Positions 25,855-38,676 of a stretch of DNA of 64,000 bases are shown here, piece after piece. Both the position numbers and the translations under genes were made by a program. Position 1 is the first letter of the stretch. Each line of letters starts with the position of its first letter. The stretch is from the NCBI GenBank assembly GCA_026413225.1, contig CM048560.1, positions 10,930,001 to 10,994,000 of the forward strand. Direction: 5' to 3'. The DNA comes from Otis tarda (Eukaryota > Chordata > Aves > Otidiformes > Otididae). The notes under the pieces were generated by a model that saw only the letters and a program-made list of their open reading frames with translations, was not told where the DNA came from and searched no databases.

Positions 25855-28800
25855 GAAGGAAAAAAACCCTCATAGCCCAAGAAAATTACACATTGCAAGT
25901 TAAATCCATCCCTTCTTTGGATAGAGTACTATTTCTTGCACAGCCTGCCGTGCGTCTGATAACATATTCCAGAGAGGCTGTGCACGCAGTGAGCTTTTCA
26001 TTCAGTTTCTTTGGGCATGGTACAGCAGGATATTTGAATCCACAATGTTTAGTTATAAAAGATGCAGAATGTATTGAAATCCAGGCATTTATATATCTTG
26101 AGAGTACAACTGCATGTAGTTAACAGTGAAGCACTCTCCAGTGCTGTAACAAAAAGGATTCTTTTCACATTTCTTCCCAGTTTGCATTAGATATGTCATA
26201 GAAGATCTAGAATATGAGGCAGACTTTGCATGCAGCCACGGCACTTCTTACTGGTTTTTGGGTTTCCCAAAGAGAACTGTGCTCAGAAAGTTGTTCTGCT
26301 GCCAAAGGTTTTATCATGTGGACCGAGTATCGTAACGGAACAGACAACACCATCTTCATGTGTTCTTAGACATGTTATTTACTGGGGTTTCCCTGAAGAA
26401 AGCTTAGGGATTCTTTCCTTATGAGTCACTAACCAAGTGATTGTTTTTATGTAAACTTTCCTTCAGCTGCTTAGAGTTGGAACACGGTGTCTTCTGCTCC
26501 TTCTGGGGTCTGACTTTTCTCTTAATTTATTTTAATACTTGTTTCTGCAACCAACAGGATGGTTTGAACCTCGTAGCCTTCCCTCTCACCCTCTCTGGGT
26601 TCCATGGTCTTGAGAATCGCTGGCGTAGCCAGCAGAAGTGCTGGTGGCAATCACGATTTGTGTGTAATTCCACTTTTCAGCTTTCTGCCTTGTGGTGCTT
26701 TTTCAACTATGCACCTTACTTGCGGCTTAGGGAGAATGTGCTGTTGACATTAGCCAAACTGGAGTTTGCATTTTATGTGCTGAAATTAAAACAAAAAGTT
26801 GATATTTGACTTCAGTGGCAAAAAGGTTAAAAGCTGTAAAGTGCTGTGTTTCCATAATGGAAATCACTAAAGCTGGAGAAACACATTCCTTCTCTTATAT
26901 ACCCCTGAATCCTTTCCCACCTTCTTTCAGTGGCTGCAGCAGAGTCGTTTTTTGCCAGCGGAGTGGTGCAGAGTCACTTTTAATTACCTCCTTCCACTGT
27001 TTTTGATTTCAAGCCCAACTGATGGCGCCAGGGGCCGAACCACAGGGAGATCTCCAGGCAAGTCCTGCCTGTCAGGCCGTCTTGCCAGGCAGATGCTATA
27101 CAGCCTGCTGCACTGCTTTGTGGTGTTTTTGTTATTACATTTTAATTTTTTTAGCCTGAGACAGGAGCTATGTTAAAATCTAGTAACTCTGTAATGCACT
27201 TGTACATGTGAAATTTTAGATTATGGCCACCAACTTCTCTTCCGCTGCCTGACCTCACTTAGATATTTATACTCTGTGTGTACATGTACGTAATTATACG
27301 TATAATGTTTGACTTCACAGGTAACATATCCTGTAAATATAGATTTGTTAAAATGCATGGCATTATTTTAAGCCAAGAAGTATGCAGAGTTCTTTGGAGT
27401 CTTTTTTATAACCCAGGATTGGATTTCTTTATTTTTACAGGAACGGGAATGGTTTAGCTGGAATGAAAATGTTCATTCCACTGCATCATTAGCTACAGGC
27501 AATCTTCAGTTGAAGTCTAGCCCATTTTTCATGCTAAAGTTCTAATAGTTTGACTATTAATCAACATGTAGGATGAATTTCTGGGGCTGAGAGCGCTTGT
27601 CTGCATGCCTGTAACTTAAGCTGAACTCTTTTCTTTTTCCTTTTGAAACGAAGGTAGCCAGAAAATAAATTATATTTTAAAGAGTTCACCTCCTTCTCAC
27701 CCGCTTCTACTGTTCCCCTTTTGATAAACACCCCAAAAGTTTTCACTAGATGGATATGGCGATTTAGCTGGAGTAGCATATCCTCAAATGTGTCATTTGA
27801 TCCTCCAGTAATTCTAAAGCACCCTTCTGTTAGATGAGACTAGTCACTGACACCCTGCTTGTCTCAGCTGTGATACTTAGTACTGAGAGTCCAGTCCAAC
27901 TTGCTTTTATCAATTTAAATGCTAATTTTAGGGTCACGGATAAAGTTTTTCCTTCCCTTCTCCATTACAAGGAAGGTGTAACATGTAACCAGCAGCCCGC
28001 ATGGTAACAGGAGGATCAGGGTTTTTAGTCAGCTGTTTACCTGCCTTTTCAGCTGCCTGCTATTCTCACACGAGGATCATGCCCCCTTACCAAGTGATGA
28101 AGGCTTCTGGAAGGGTGATAGAAGGTGATAAGTCAACCCATGGGATCAGCTCACAGTATGGACAGTTACAGTTTCTGTTTGCCCCTCCTGCCATTCACCT
28201 CACTCCCTTTTGACGGCCAGACCCTTCTCCTTCCTACATACAAGCCAATAGAAGATGAATATTCACAGGACTGATCCTCCAGTTCAGAGACAGGAATGGG
28301 AAGAATCATGTTTGGAAGGGCAGGAATTGTTTCCTTACACTGCTTCTCTACTCTACTCTCACCACTAAATTGCTCTGCAAAGACCTGTGGAACATGGAGT
28401 ACTTCTCCAGCCCCCTCTGAAGAAAGTGGTCAAACAACATTTTCCGTGCCCAGTGGCCTCTTAAGAAAAGTCTTTTCCAAAGGCCACATTCCTCTTTTCC
28501 CAGGCTCAGTAAGCAGCAGGGGCAGCTTTGGGTTGATCAGTGTGTGCATGGGAGTTTTTGGAGACCACTAACCAAATATCTTTGCTCTTTCCTCCCAGAT
28601 ATACTTCCCAGCTTACTGGGAGAGCTGATGCAGAGCCCTTTCCAGCTTGGAGGCAGGGGAGTATGCTTTGGAACACAGACAAGGATCTTGTCGAGGAGGA
28701 AGGAAGAGAGCCATATAGATCATATAAGATGCAGAGCTATTTCAATTTAACTGTCTAGGACTCTCAAAGACTGCAGTGTTCTAGCCTGTGGAGACTGAAA

Positions 28801-29583
28801 TGCAGCTTCAATGTTACTGTGCTAAAATCCTCTTGTTCTGGCCAGGCCATTTCATTTGACTTTTATGGAAATAGTGCAGCAACCCTGGAAACAAGGGAAA
28901 TGTAAAAAACTTTATTTTTCACCAGAGGGCATATAGCCTCCTCCATCAGTGATACAGACAAGATCACACCAGTACCATACAAAAGGGCGTTCCCTCTATT
29001 GGACCTGCATTGCTCATAACAGAAACTACCAACGCATTTTGTCTTTTCATGGCCACATTATACCAGTGTCTCAGAATTACCTGATGCTTAGTTAGAGGTG
29101 TTTGGGCTTTCTTTTCCTTTGTTATTGCTAGCTGATGAGCTCCTAGTCCAGCGCAGCAGCTGCTATTAGTCTGTCAGCATATAACTATTATTTTATCCTG
29201 TTTCTGTTTTTCCAACCCTTGAAGTTATTCGTGGCTTCCAGCACACTGTTCAATCCCTCATTGTGTTGACAGTACCTCACAATTTTGTGTTATAGGCAGA
29301 AGCAAACTTAACTGGCAAGTTAACACTATGTTATTTCAGTAAGACTCATCCATTGGACGCTTTGATGGTGAAATCTGTCAAGGCTGCTAGTTCTTCTTCC
29401 CATGTTATCATTTATTTATCTGTTAGCAGTTATTTTAACGTACCATTCTTTCATTAATACCCAACTTTATAAACTTAATTGCCGGTCTTCTAAGGGAATC
29501 ATTTTGCTGAACCAAAGATCTGTCAAGTTTCCCTTAGTTAGAAAATCAGTTAACTTACTGAGTCTGGCATGCTCTGCCATCTC

Positions 29584-29606
29584 TTTTTTTTTTTTTTTTT
29601 TTTTTT
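29584..29606 (+). repeat. Poly-T run (23 T)
   Basis: Homopolymer followed by an AT-rich stretch. No element body is recognised next to it. Confidence 0.9.
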
Positions 29607-30436
29607 AATTATTTTATTTTAAATCTTTCCTTAGGAACATGTTCAAAAGCCTTGCAAATGTTCATGGTTCGACTAACAAGCCTGTACTGGCATTGCTTTT
29701 CTTCCCATTTTGTTGAGTGTGGATGTTTGCTGTTTCGTAGACCCGAGTACCATCCTGATACCTTCATACTGTGATTTTCCACCTGCTCCATGGGCAGTAT
29801 CAGGATCTGTTACGTTACTGGGAGCTGATGATTGGATATGGATGTACATCATTGATACTTTTAGGAGATTCTGCACAATGTATCTTTCTTCTTTGAGAAG
29901 AGCAATTTATTTCCTCACCACGTCCTTTCACATCTCCTGTCCTGGTTAGGAAAGAATGATAATGTAAGTTTTGTTTCACCTGAGACAGTTGGTACAAGAG
30001 TGCAAGAACTTTTGTCTGTGAAAGCTTGGTAGCCAAAGTACTTTGCTCTGAAGAACCCAATGGAAATCACCTTGTCAAACAGCAAGCTTCAGAGCCGATG
30101 ACTCAGGCTTTCCCCTGCTGGGGTCTGGATGACAAGAAACTGCCCATGGCAGCCATGAGGAGCTCAAAGCAGTAATTCATGCTCCTGCGACAGCGTTTTG
30201 CCCTTTGATGTTATCAGTAAATTGCACCTCGAAATACAGCTTGTGATTCCAGACCATGGCCTTTCCTCTGTGCCTCCTTTGCTGCTTGCCTGGCCACTGA
30301 CCGGTTTTCCGTTTCTGGTTCAGTTCCCATTCTTCTTCCAATGCTTCCAAACATACAGTCGCATTCCCTCAGGCTAGTTATGCTGTTAGTGTGTGTTTCA
30401 CATAAGCCTTCACTTTCTCCAACCATGGTCATTTGT

Positions 30437-30458
30437 GGTTCATGTGAACCATAGTTCA
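30437..30458. promoter_or_regulatory. Inverted nuclear-receptor-like half-sites
   Basis: GGTTCA (30437-30442) and TGAACC (30445-30450) form a perfect inverted repeat with a 2-nt spacer. A third half-site-like AGTTCA lies at 30453-30458. RGKTCA is the known half-site of class II nuclear receptors. Such a pattern can occur by chance in 64 kb, so function is only suggested. Confidence 0.25.
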
Positions 30459-33400
30459 CGTCATTGTAGACTTTCTTGCCAATAACTGTTGCCCCTGCAC
30501 ACATGTATGGTATCTGTGTGTGGGTGTAAAGATGCACATGTATTTGTAGGCACCTGAATTTAAATAGTGCTAGTTTACACTGAGGTATATTTCTTTCTAA
30601 TTCTAGAGAGCATTAGGCACAAATAAGAATTGTTTAATGTGCAATATGTAATTATCAATTGAAAAATCTGCACCCTCTCAGATGCCTTGTCAACACTTCT
30701 TGTCTCAAAATGTGTAGTATCCAGAAAGCTGTGGTGTTAACTTTTTCTAGTCCATGCTGAACATGTGAAAAATCAGTACTTTTTGTGTTTGCATGGGATC
30801 TTTGTTCGCTGTGATTAATGGTCCACTAACAGTGTCCAATACAAGTTCAGTGCAATGTACAAAGTGTCTTTGATGCCAGACATTCTACAGTGCTGTGCAG
30901 AAACTAAAGCTAATAGTCGTAAGCCTGAGAGGACTGGAATGTTTTCAATTTACTTTTAAACAAATGACTTTATTGTGCCATTCTCACATGGGAGTAAATT
31001 CCACAGCCTTAGTGCCACATTAGACAAAACTATTTTTACCTGCTGATTTCTGTTTATACTTGGAGGAAAGAAATTAACCTTGGTTAGGGATTAGGGGGAA
31101 TAGGACAGGACTATTAAACTCAGTGGGAATTCTGCCAGAGGCTTTGCTGGGAGCAGAGTGAGATGTGGGAGTACAGGATGTAGCTGAAGGATGATCTGTG
31201 GGGCAGAGTGGAGTTCAGGAATTCTGTGTGCCTGAAAATCAAACTCTATGAAGGGCACCTGTAGGAAAAGCTTTAAAACTGGTTTTGCCACTCCTGAGAT
31301 GTAAGGAAGCAGTTGTTGTAGTCTGAGTAAATGCTGGTGGATGTCAGGAGGAAGATTCCTAGCGACTGCAGTTAGAGACAAATAAGGCTCAACTCCTGGA
31401 AGTAACAATTCTTAAGTAAGTAATGGGCATCTGTAGCTACAAAGGGGTGACATCTCTTGACCTCAAGGAGAGAAAGTGTCTCTGAACTCACCACATTGCT
31501 GTTGTAATGGTAAAGATTTTCAGACCAAGACAGGGAAGTTTTGACAGGATGAGTCTTCAGTGCTTATAGGATGGTCCAATGCCACAGATTTGTAAAAATG
31601 TAAAATTCTTGCAAATCATCTAAGTAAGGAACACGCATCCATTCAGCATTGCTCCAAGTGGGAGACCCTCCAATGCTAGTAAGTGCATTGTAGTCTTCTG
31701 ATAGGTATAACACAGAACTCGTTCCAGTGACTCCTTTTGATGGAAACATGAGTCTACGTTAATTACTAACAGAACTAAGAACACTGGATTACTATTTTTT
31801 TAACTGCTCGCTAGGCCCTTTTTGTACTAACCCTTTTTTACAAGGCGTTTTGTGTTGTGCATGTTATGTGGTTTTATTGCTTTATAAATCTATAAGCAAT
31901 CAAGAAAAGGTTTGAGTTTTGTTTTGACTAATGTTTTTACTTTGGCCATCTACAAGTCATTAGTATTTTATGTTACACATCATTGCATGGAAATCCAAAT
32001 GGAAAAAATGACAAATTTAGGTGATGCTTAGGTAAATGCAATTGCAGAGACTGGACAAATAAATCCACTCAGCTGAAAAAAAGCTTTAGAGCCTTTTGCT
32101 TTCCTCTGATGTTTCTAACCACTGCCCGATCTTTTCCAAAATAATAGCTAATGTCTGTGCAATGGCTTTCCATAAAACCTTACCTCAGTTAGAGACTGAA
32201 CAATGTAAATGGTGCAAGCCGTTTTGCAGTGTTCTCAGAGCCCTGAAGCCTTTGCTGCCACTGAGCTGGCCTCCAGAGGAAGACACACCTAAAGCTTCTG
32301 TAGACTGTCAAGAACAGGGAAAAGGGTCTGAGAGCTATTTCCATCTTGGCTTGTAAGGCAGGGAAAGTCTGTCCAGTTGGTTTCTCCTTACTTGGAGCTT
32401 TCTTCCTTTTTCAAAAAAAATGGTGTATGTTGATCATTACTGAAAAGAAACCAGGGTGTGTATAGAGGGTGACAGCTTTTATGTAGCCAAATGCTGCCAT
32501 GAGTTAAAACTGAGATCAGATGTGTTACTCAGCAGTGCTGGGAAGCTTGTGGGGGCAAAGATGGTGCCAGTTCCTTCCCAGATGATGCCTGTATGGGATC
32601 TATTGAAACAAACAGAACAATACTTTTGTTACAAATCTGGACTTTCTGAAAAGTATTTCTAAAATATATTTTAGGAGTTGTTGTAAAGCAACACTCCCTC
32701 ACTCCCCTGCAGTGAGGAAGAAACCGTGTGGGAGAGGGCAGGATTGCTTTTGTGTTGGCCAGCTGAATGTTACTGGGCAGCAGCAGCAGCAGCTCTCTAT
32801 CCTGTCCCCGCAGCAGCGAGCTCCCTGGGCAGTGCCGGCAGATGCCCAGCTACCCTCTTCAGATGGGGAAGGCGACTGCAGCGAGGGAGTATCACCGGGG
32901 CCGGAGGCTGTATTAGCTTTCCAGACTGGGTAGAGTAAGGACCAATTATGTGCTTTTGCCTAAGGCTCCTCAAACTCTCTCTCTAACCCACTTGCTTCCT
33001 GCCCATCTGGAAAGGCAGGCCACTCACTTGCAAAATGTGTTGGGAAAAGAGAGGAGGAGGGAATACGCTGTTGTGGAAGCATCTCATTCCCTTTGTCTCC
33101 CAAATGCCTGTGTACAGTAGGATATAATCTGTGCTTAAAGGTGGCTCCCTGGGGGGCCCCAGTTTGGCAGGCAGACTGGTAGGGAACACATACTCTGAAG
33201 CCAGAGGCGGTCTCAAATGAAATGATATTTGAATCTCACCATGCAGGTCTTAATAATCCATGAGTCTTAATATGGCTGTAAGGCTATAAATTCAGGGATT
33301 TTGACCTCAGAGTCTTTGAGTGTGTTTAAAAATAGCTCACCCATCCTCATTTTATCACTTCATATACTCTGACACAATTTTGGAACCTGCCTCCATCCAA

Positions 33401-33637
33401 TCTAGCGGGGAACGCTATAATTAAGAATCAGTTTTTAAAGCCTGTTCTCTCTTAGCTTAAGGCAGAATAAGGCTTTATGTATTTTGCAGGAGATTATAAA
33501 CAATTCATCAGCTAAAATTAGCAGTAAAGAGGGAGCCCCAGTCCTTTCCTGCACTGTGGTTTGTACCACAAAGACTTAGTGTTTTCAAATCATGACAGAG
33601 CTCTCTAAAAACCTTGAAAGCATATTATGTATGTGTC

Positions 33638-33706
33638 ACTTTGGCTCAGTTAGGAATAGTCTCACCTCTAAGCCAGAAGGCCATGGGTTCAAATTCCATG
33701 CCCGCC
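33638..33706 (+). mobile_element. Probable fossil tRNA-derived SINE
   Basis: An RNA polymerase III A-box-like TGGCTCAGTTAGG (33642-33654) is followed by CCTCTAAGCCAGAAGG and a B-box-like GGTTCAAATTCC (33686-33697), with spacing close to that in tRNA genes. The text fits the tRNA-related head of ancient vertebrate SINEs rather than a working tRNA, because no acceptor stem or clean anticodon arm forms. The SINE family is not assigned and the tail could not be delimited. Confidence 0.5.
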
Positions 33707-36700
33707 CTTGGATTTAGCTGTCTCACAGTGGTTTTATTACAGAAAACATTTTAAAATAGAACCATAGGGGAAGAAGAGTGAAACTTTTATATCTATAACT
33801 GCGCTGTGAGACATTCAGTCACTGGGACCATACTTTAAAACATTGCTCTTACTACCCAGCTTTGCTTAGCAGGCGTAAACCCTCTAAAGAGAAAGGGGCT
33901 ATCCCTAATGGTGTGGCAGGTTTTTTTTTTCTCTTCTTGATAAAAAGAGTTCTAATCCTTGTGAGTGTGTATGTGAGCTACTGTTCCTGTCTGAAAAAAG
34001 TTTGCATTTTCATCATGCTGCTCCACGGACAGGGTTCCTTGATTGTATGTTGCTGTGCAAGAGCTGAAAAATAAGAAATGTCAAATGAATCTTGACTTTA
34101 CCTTTTGCTGCTGATCAGTAACAGAAGCGGGGAAAAAAGCAGTCCTTTGAAATGAAAATACCATAGGTCATTAAAAAAGTTAATTTGCAAAAATATCCAA
34201 CTGAAGTGCAAGGTTCAGGTTGTTTCTCACAACAATAAAGCCAGGTGGTCTTAACTGCAAAGGTAAACTCAATATAGTGTCTGCTTGGACCTCGGAGTAG
34301 AGTGCTATAACTGATGTCTTCCCCAAAGAGAGGAGGTCAGAGTGACGTAAGGTTAAAACTTTATAGTTTCATTTTGGTTTGTGCCAACAAGCATGTGGTC
34401 TTATAACGTGACGTGTTTATGTTTGTTGCTTACAGACATGTATTAACTTGCCAGAATCTCACTGTCTCTAAATAAAATTTGCTTTAATTTTAGGCGGGGA
34501 AAAAAAAAAATCTTTCATTTTCTACTGGTTTTGTAGAATACTTTTAAGGGTTTGGCATATTTATACAAAATGGAAGCCATGTCATAAAGCAGTATCTAAT
34601 TTCATTTTGTCCAGGATTATGTGCAGCATAGTCGCTCACAACTGACTTCTTTCCCCCAAAATAATTTTACCCAGTAATTTTCCATTTCTGTTCTTATGGC
34701 ATGAATTCAAAATGCTCCTGGATGGATTATTTTCTTTTGTTTAGCAATATTTGTTACACTTCAGTAAAGTTCTCAGTATTTTCAAATTCTTCTGATTTGT
34801 TTTGAGGCTTTTCTGCTACAGTAGTGTTACAGCTCAAATTTTTGCTTGCAAAGTTAAAGGAATTCTTAAATGAGGAGTATAGATTGTGATCATTGACACT
34901 TTATTGGGGTGAGAGTTCCTGCCAGAATTTGTAGACCACTGTCACTCTGCCTGATGGAGGGCTTATGGAAAACCCATTAATGTGTGTGAAAGCTTTGAAT
35001 CTTAGGATCTGAATTGTCAAATAAAATGTTTTGATGAGAACTCAGGCCAAGATATGTTTGGCATATGACTAACATCTGGGAAAGGTAGATTTATCTACAT
35101 AAGATACTGGTGGTTCTTGTATGTCCACTTGCTAAATTATATTAAATACATTCCTGTTACTAATTTTTTTTTTTTTCAGATAAGCAGTTATTCTGGGTGC
35201 TACAGAGACTATGAGAACTGGGGCAAGAGATGGGGGATAATCCATCTTGTCATGGCAGGAATGTTGGCCCATTTAGTCACATCTGGGATGCGGGTGGGGT
35301 GGTCTGTGCAAGGCTTGAGTTGGTAATGGTCTGTCAAAACTTGGGGTAAAGGGTGGGCTAGACAGCTAGCCTGCGAGGGGATGTGTCCACAGGACAGATT
35401 TCTGTACTAAGATGCAGTCCATGCTGGGAGAAAAAGATTGAAAATTCTTCCTGTAGAGCCTGGCTTAGCACTATTGACTGAATGTAAGGCAAAGGGGAAA
35501 GGAAACGGTGCTGCTCCAGAGCACAGTGATCCAACTGTGTGAAATCAGTGTGGGTGCTATTAAAATGCCATCTTCCTCTCCCTTCCACTTTCCTTCCTCC
35601 CTCCCTCCCCCTCTGCTGTCAGACTGGCTGAGGAAAAGTCAAATAACGTACGACTGTGTTCCTTGGCATCACAACTGCAATTTCCCTTTAGGGGCTTCAA
35701 ACTTGAGAATGGGAGGTTTTAAATCTTGCTGATTCGTGCTATTCCAGCAAGCATATGTGTGAGGAGAAAGAACAATGCCAGTTCAAAACAGAAATCACAA
35801 GTGAGAAATCATTGCTCCTAAATCAGGTGTTGCAGAGGCCAGTGGAAAAATCAGATGCTAAGAAAAGTAGGAAATTACTTTGTTTAGAGCTGGGAAGGTT
35901 AATGAGGATGAATTAGAAAGTGCTCTCTGTGTATTCAGCCCCTAAGGATTTGGGCAAAGTTAGAGGGATTTATTTACTGATTATCCAGACTATACAACTG
36001 GCAATAAGATTAAGTGAGGAATTTTGGAACATGCTGACATTTCTTATTTGCATCATTTACTATGGAGATCATTTGTCGGTACTGCACTGAGTTTGTGGCG
36101 AACCAGGGCTTAGTTTGGCCCAGCAGAGACGAATCTGGTACTTCTCATGGCTCAAGAGATGTGGGGGTGAAAGCAGTTTAACGTCCTCGTTTGTGTCTCG
36201 GAGAGGAAGCATCGAGTTTGCCTAGGTGCTTATCAGAGGAGAATTTCAGAATATTTTCCTAGACATAATTAATTATGGAAAAGAGTGCAGTTATAGGTGA
36301 CACACTGCATTAGATCAACTAAAAATGAAAGAAGAGGCTGTAATTTATAGAGCCCCTACATTGGACACTGTACAGAGCTCCCCCACTACAAGGCCTCCTC
36401 CAAGTCGGTCCCTCCCAGCGTGCACACAGATATGCACGCTGCCCTTCTCCTCCTGTATTCAAGTTTATTTAAACCAGGCTGGTAAGTACTGAAAAGTTAC
36501 CATCTCAGCTGGACAGGGGACCATGAAATAGGAGCTCAGTACAGACCCTAGAAAAACAGAATTATGATTTTTATTCTTTCTTCTGAGTGCCTACCTCTGA
36601 AATTATCACATTTTGTGAAACTATGCAACTCTTCTGTATTATACAGAAGTCATAAGCTATCCTTTAAACATGTAATCTTGAGGCCGAGGTCTGTGCACCA

Positions 36701-37779
36701 TTGCTGGATTAAGGAAAATTTTGTTAGTGTCCCTGTCTTGCATGGTTACTGCTAAGGAAAAGTCCTCAATAGTGATCAGTTCTGCCAGCTTTCTGTTAAG
36801 AATGGTTTTGGTAAGGAGACAAGTAACAGAGATGAATGGCAAGGTGTTATTTCAGTCTTTGTGATGACTTTTAATACTTCTCTGATCAGTATCACGGATG
36901 ACTAATTCCCCTGCTTTCTATTTTCATCATCTTTGGTAAAAGCTCCAAGAGTTCTCTTTGTTCTCCTTCTTAGGGGAACTGTATACCACAGCCAGTAGCT
37001 TTACTCTTTTAATTCTCTGATGTCTGTTGGTGCCTTCACCATTTGATTATCTCCTTTCACAGCAAATGATCCTGTTCCCTTTACAATTAATGCCCATTGC
37101 TGGATTGGGCTGTTGTCTCTGGGAATGTGTTTCATGCACCTGGTAACAAATGCACAATAAATTTCAGCCTGAACAACATCTGGGCTAATCATCGCACTTT
37201 GAGTCTTTATCATCATGACTTGAATTCCTGGGTAACTCACCACTATTTGAGACTTCCCAAGATCCACTGATCTCCTACCCTGAAATAATGGCAAATATTC
37301 TGCCAATAGTATCTCACATCCTAGATTTTTTTTTCTAATGTGCTTTTATAAATATGGGGCACTTCATGTGTTGTTATGACAAGGAAATTCTTTGACTGAA
37401 AAGTTTGCAAATTCCAAAGTAGTATTTGTTTTATAAACAAAGGTGCTGTTTTCCTTATGCCAGCCTCTTTCTGCTTTTGCTTGTCCAGCAGTCTGTTCTG
37501 AAAGGCATGAAGCAGCTGTTGGCCCCGAATCAAAACTTGCAGTGCAGGGAGGGTTATGTAAAAGTCCTTTGTGTGAGATGTACATGGCAGCAAATGGTGA
37601 AACTGGAGTACAGATTCTTTGAGGGGAGATGGCTATTCATGGCAATGTTTTATTTTTCACTTGATTTTTGCATAGAACAAAAAGAAAAGTAGAAAATACT
37701 GTAATTTTTTTTAATTTTATTTTCAGAAGCACCCTTTCTTGCTGTGGTGTTGTTGGCTCGTAATTTCACGTGGCTTTGC

Positions 37780-38676
37780 ACACAGTATCACCCACTGGAT
37801 GGAAGGGCTGCAAGAGGTTGTCTCAGTCTTTCCCTGCCTCAAGGCAGGATCTCCATACCTGGGCCATTTCTGAGGGATGTTGGTCTAATCTTTGGAGGAG
37901 ATTCTGCAACTCTCCTACTCCAACTGTTTCTGTGCTTCATTGTTTTTACCATATAACAGTTTCTAAATATTTTTTACATCTTTTCCCTATCCATGAAGGC
38001 ACTAATTTTTCCCCTTCCACAGGTGCTTTATTTTGAACTTACCAGTCCCAATTGATCTTAGTTTTTCCTCTCAGGTAATATTTTACAGAGCCCTGAACAT
38101 CCTCCTCAGTGAACACACTCAGAATGTGCCACAAATTTTTGATAGTGTGATAAACAGAATTAGATGCACAATTCTTGTACCAATTTCATAAGAGGAAGAC
38201 ATTGTTGACTAATATTCTGTTTATACTGCACTGAAGACAGTTCCTTTTCTGCTGAACTGCTCCTTAAGTGGCCATTCTCATGCCGTATGTTTATAACTGA
38301 TTCATTCCTGCTCAAGTAAAATATTTTCTATTCATAATGAATTTCATTTAGATTTTTAAACTGTTTCTCCAGATGATTGTGAATTCTGGTCCTGTCAGTT
38401 AACGTATTCACATCCCCTTCTGGTTTCTTCTCATTGGTAAATGTCAAGCACAGGCTATCATCCACCATCCTGAGCACTAAGGCATTAATAAGCACATTAA
38501 AAAATACAGCTCATATGAAAGTCCCTTCATGAGAGTTTTCCATTTTGACAGTGGAGCCATTGACAGCTTTTCTATAGAAATTAGCGTCCAACCAGTAACT
38601 GCAGGGAGAGCACACTTCCCGTTATGAAAATATCACTCGAGATTGTGTCAGAAAGCTTTACTGAAGCCTGAAATAT
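37780..38676 (-). mobile_element. Ancient CR1 LINE, 3' part (left of provirus)
   Basis: Read on the plus strand this is the antisense of an old CR1 copy. The segments atacctgggccatttctgag, ggagattctgcaactctcc, gcattaataagcacattaaa, gtccaaccagtaactg and gtcagaaagctttactgaag follow one another in the same order as the antisense of CR1 3' UTR and reverse-transcriptase coding sequence. The last is the antisense of the conserved region around Ala-Phe-Asp of the RT. It is heavily mutated, with no open frame. The copy is interrupted at 38676 by the provirus and resumes at 45704. The left boundary is approximate. Confidence 0.72.
38672..38676. repeat. Target-site duplication, left copy (AATAT)
   Basis: Five bases immediately outside the left LTR, identical to 45699-45703. 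A 5-bp duplication is typical of ERVL-type integrases. Confidence 0.85.

Noticed and set aside
26441..26809. 122-codon open frame, and a possible hAT transposon end near 26600-26622
   Set aside because: The frame has no domain or codon bias. The transposon idea rests on one degenerate terminal-repeat-like string with no partner end found.
31091..31408. 105-codon minus-strand frame
   Set aside because: Leucine/proline-rich with no recognised motif; reads as a chance frame in intron DNA.
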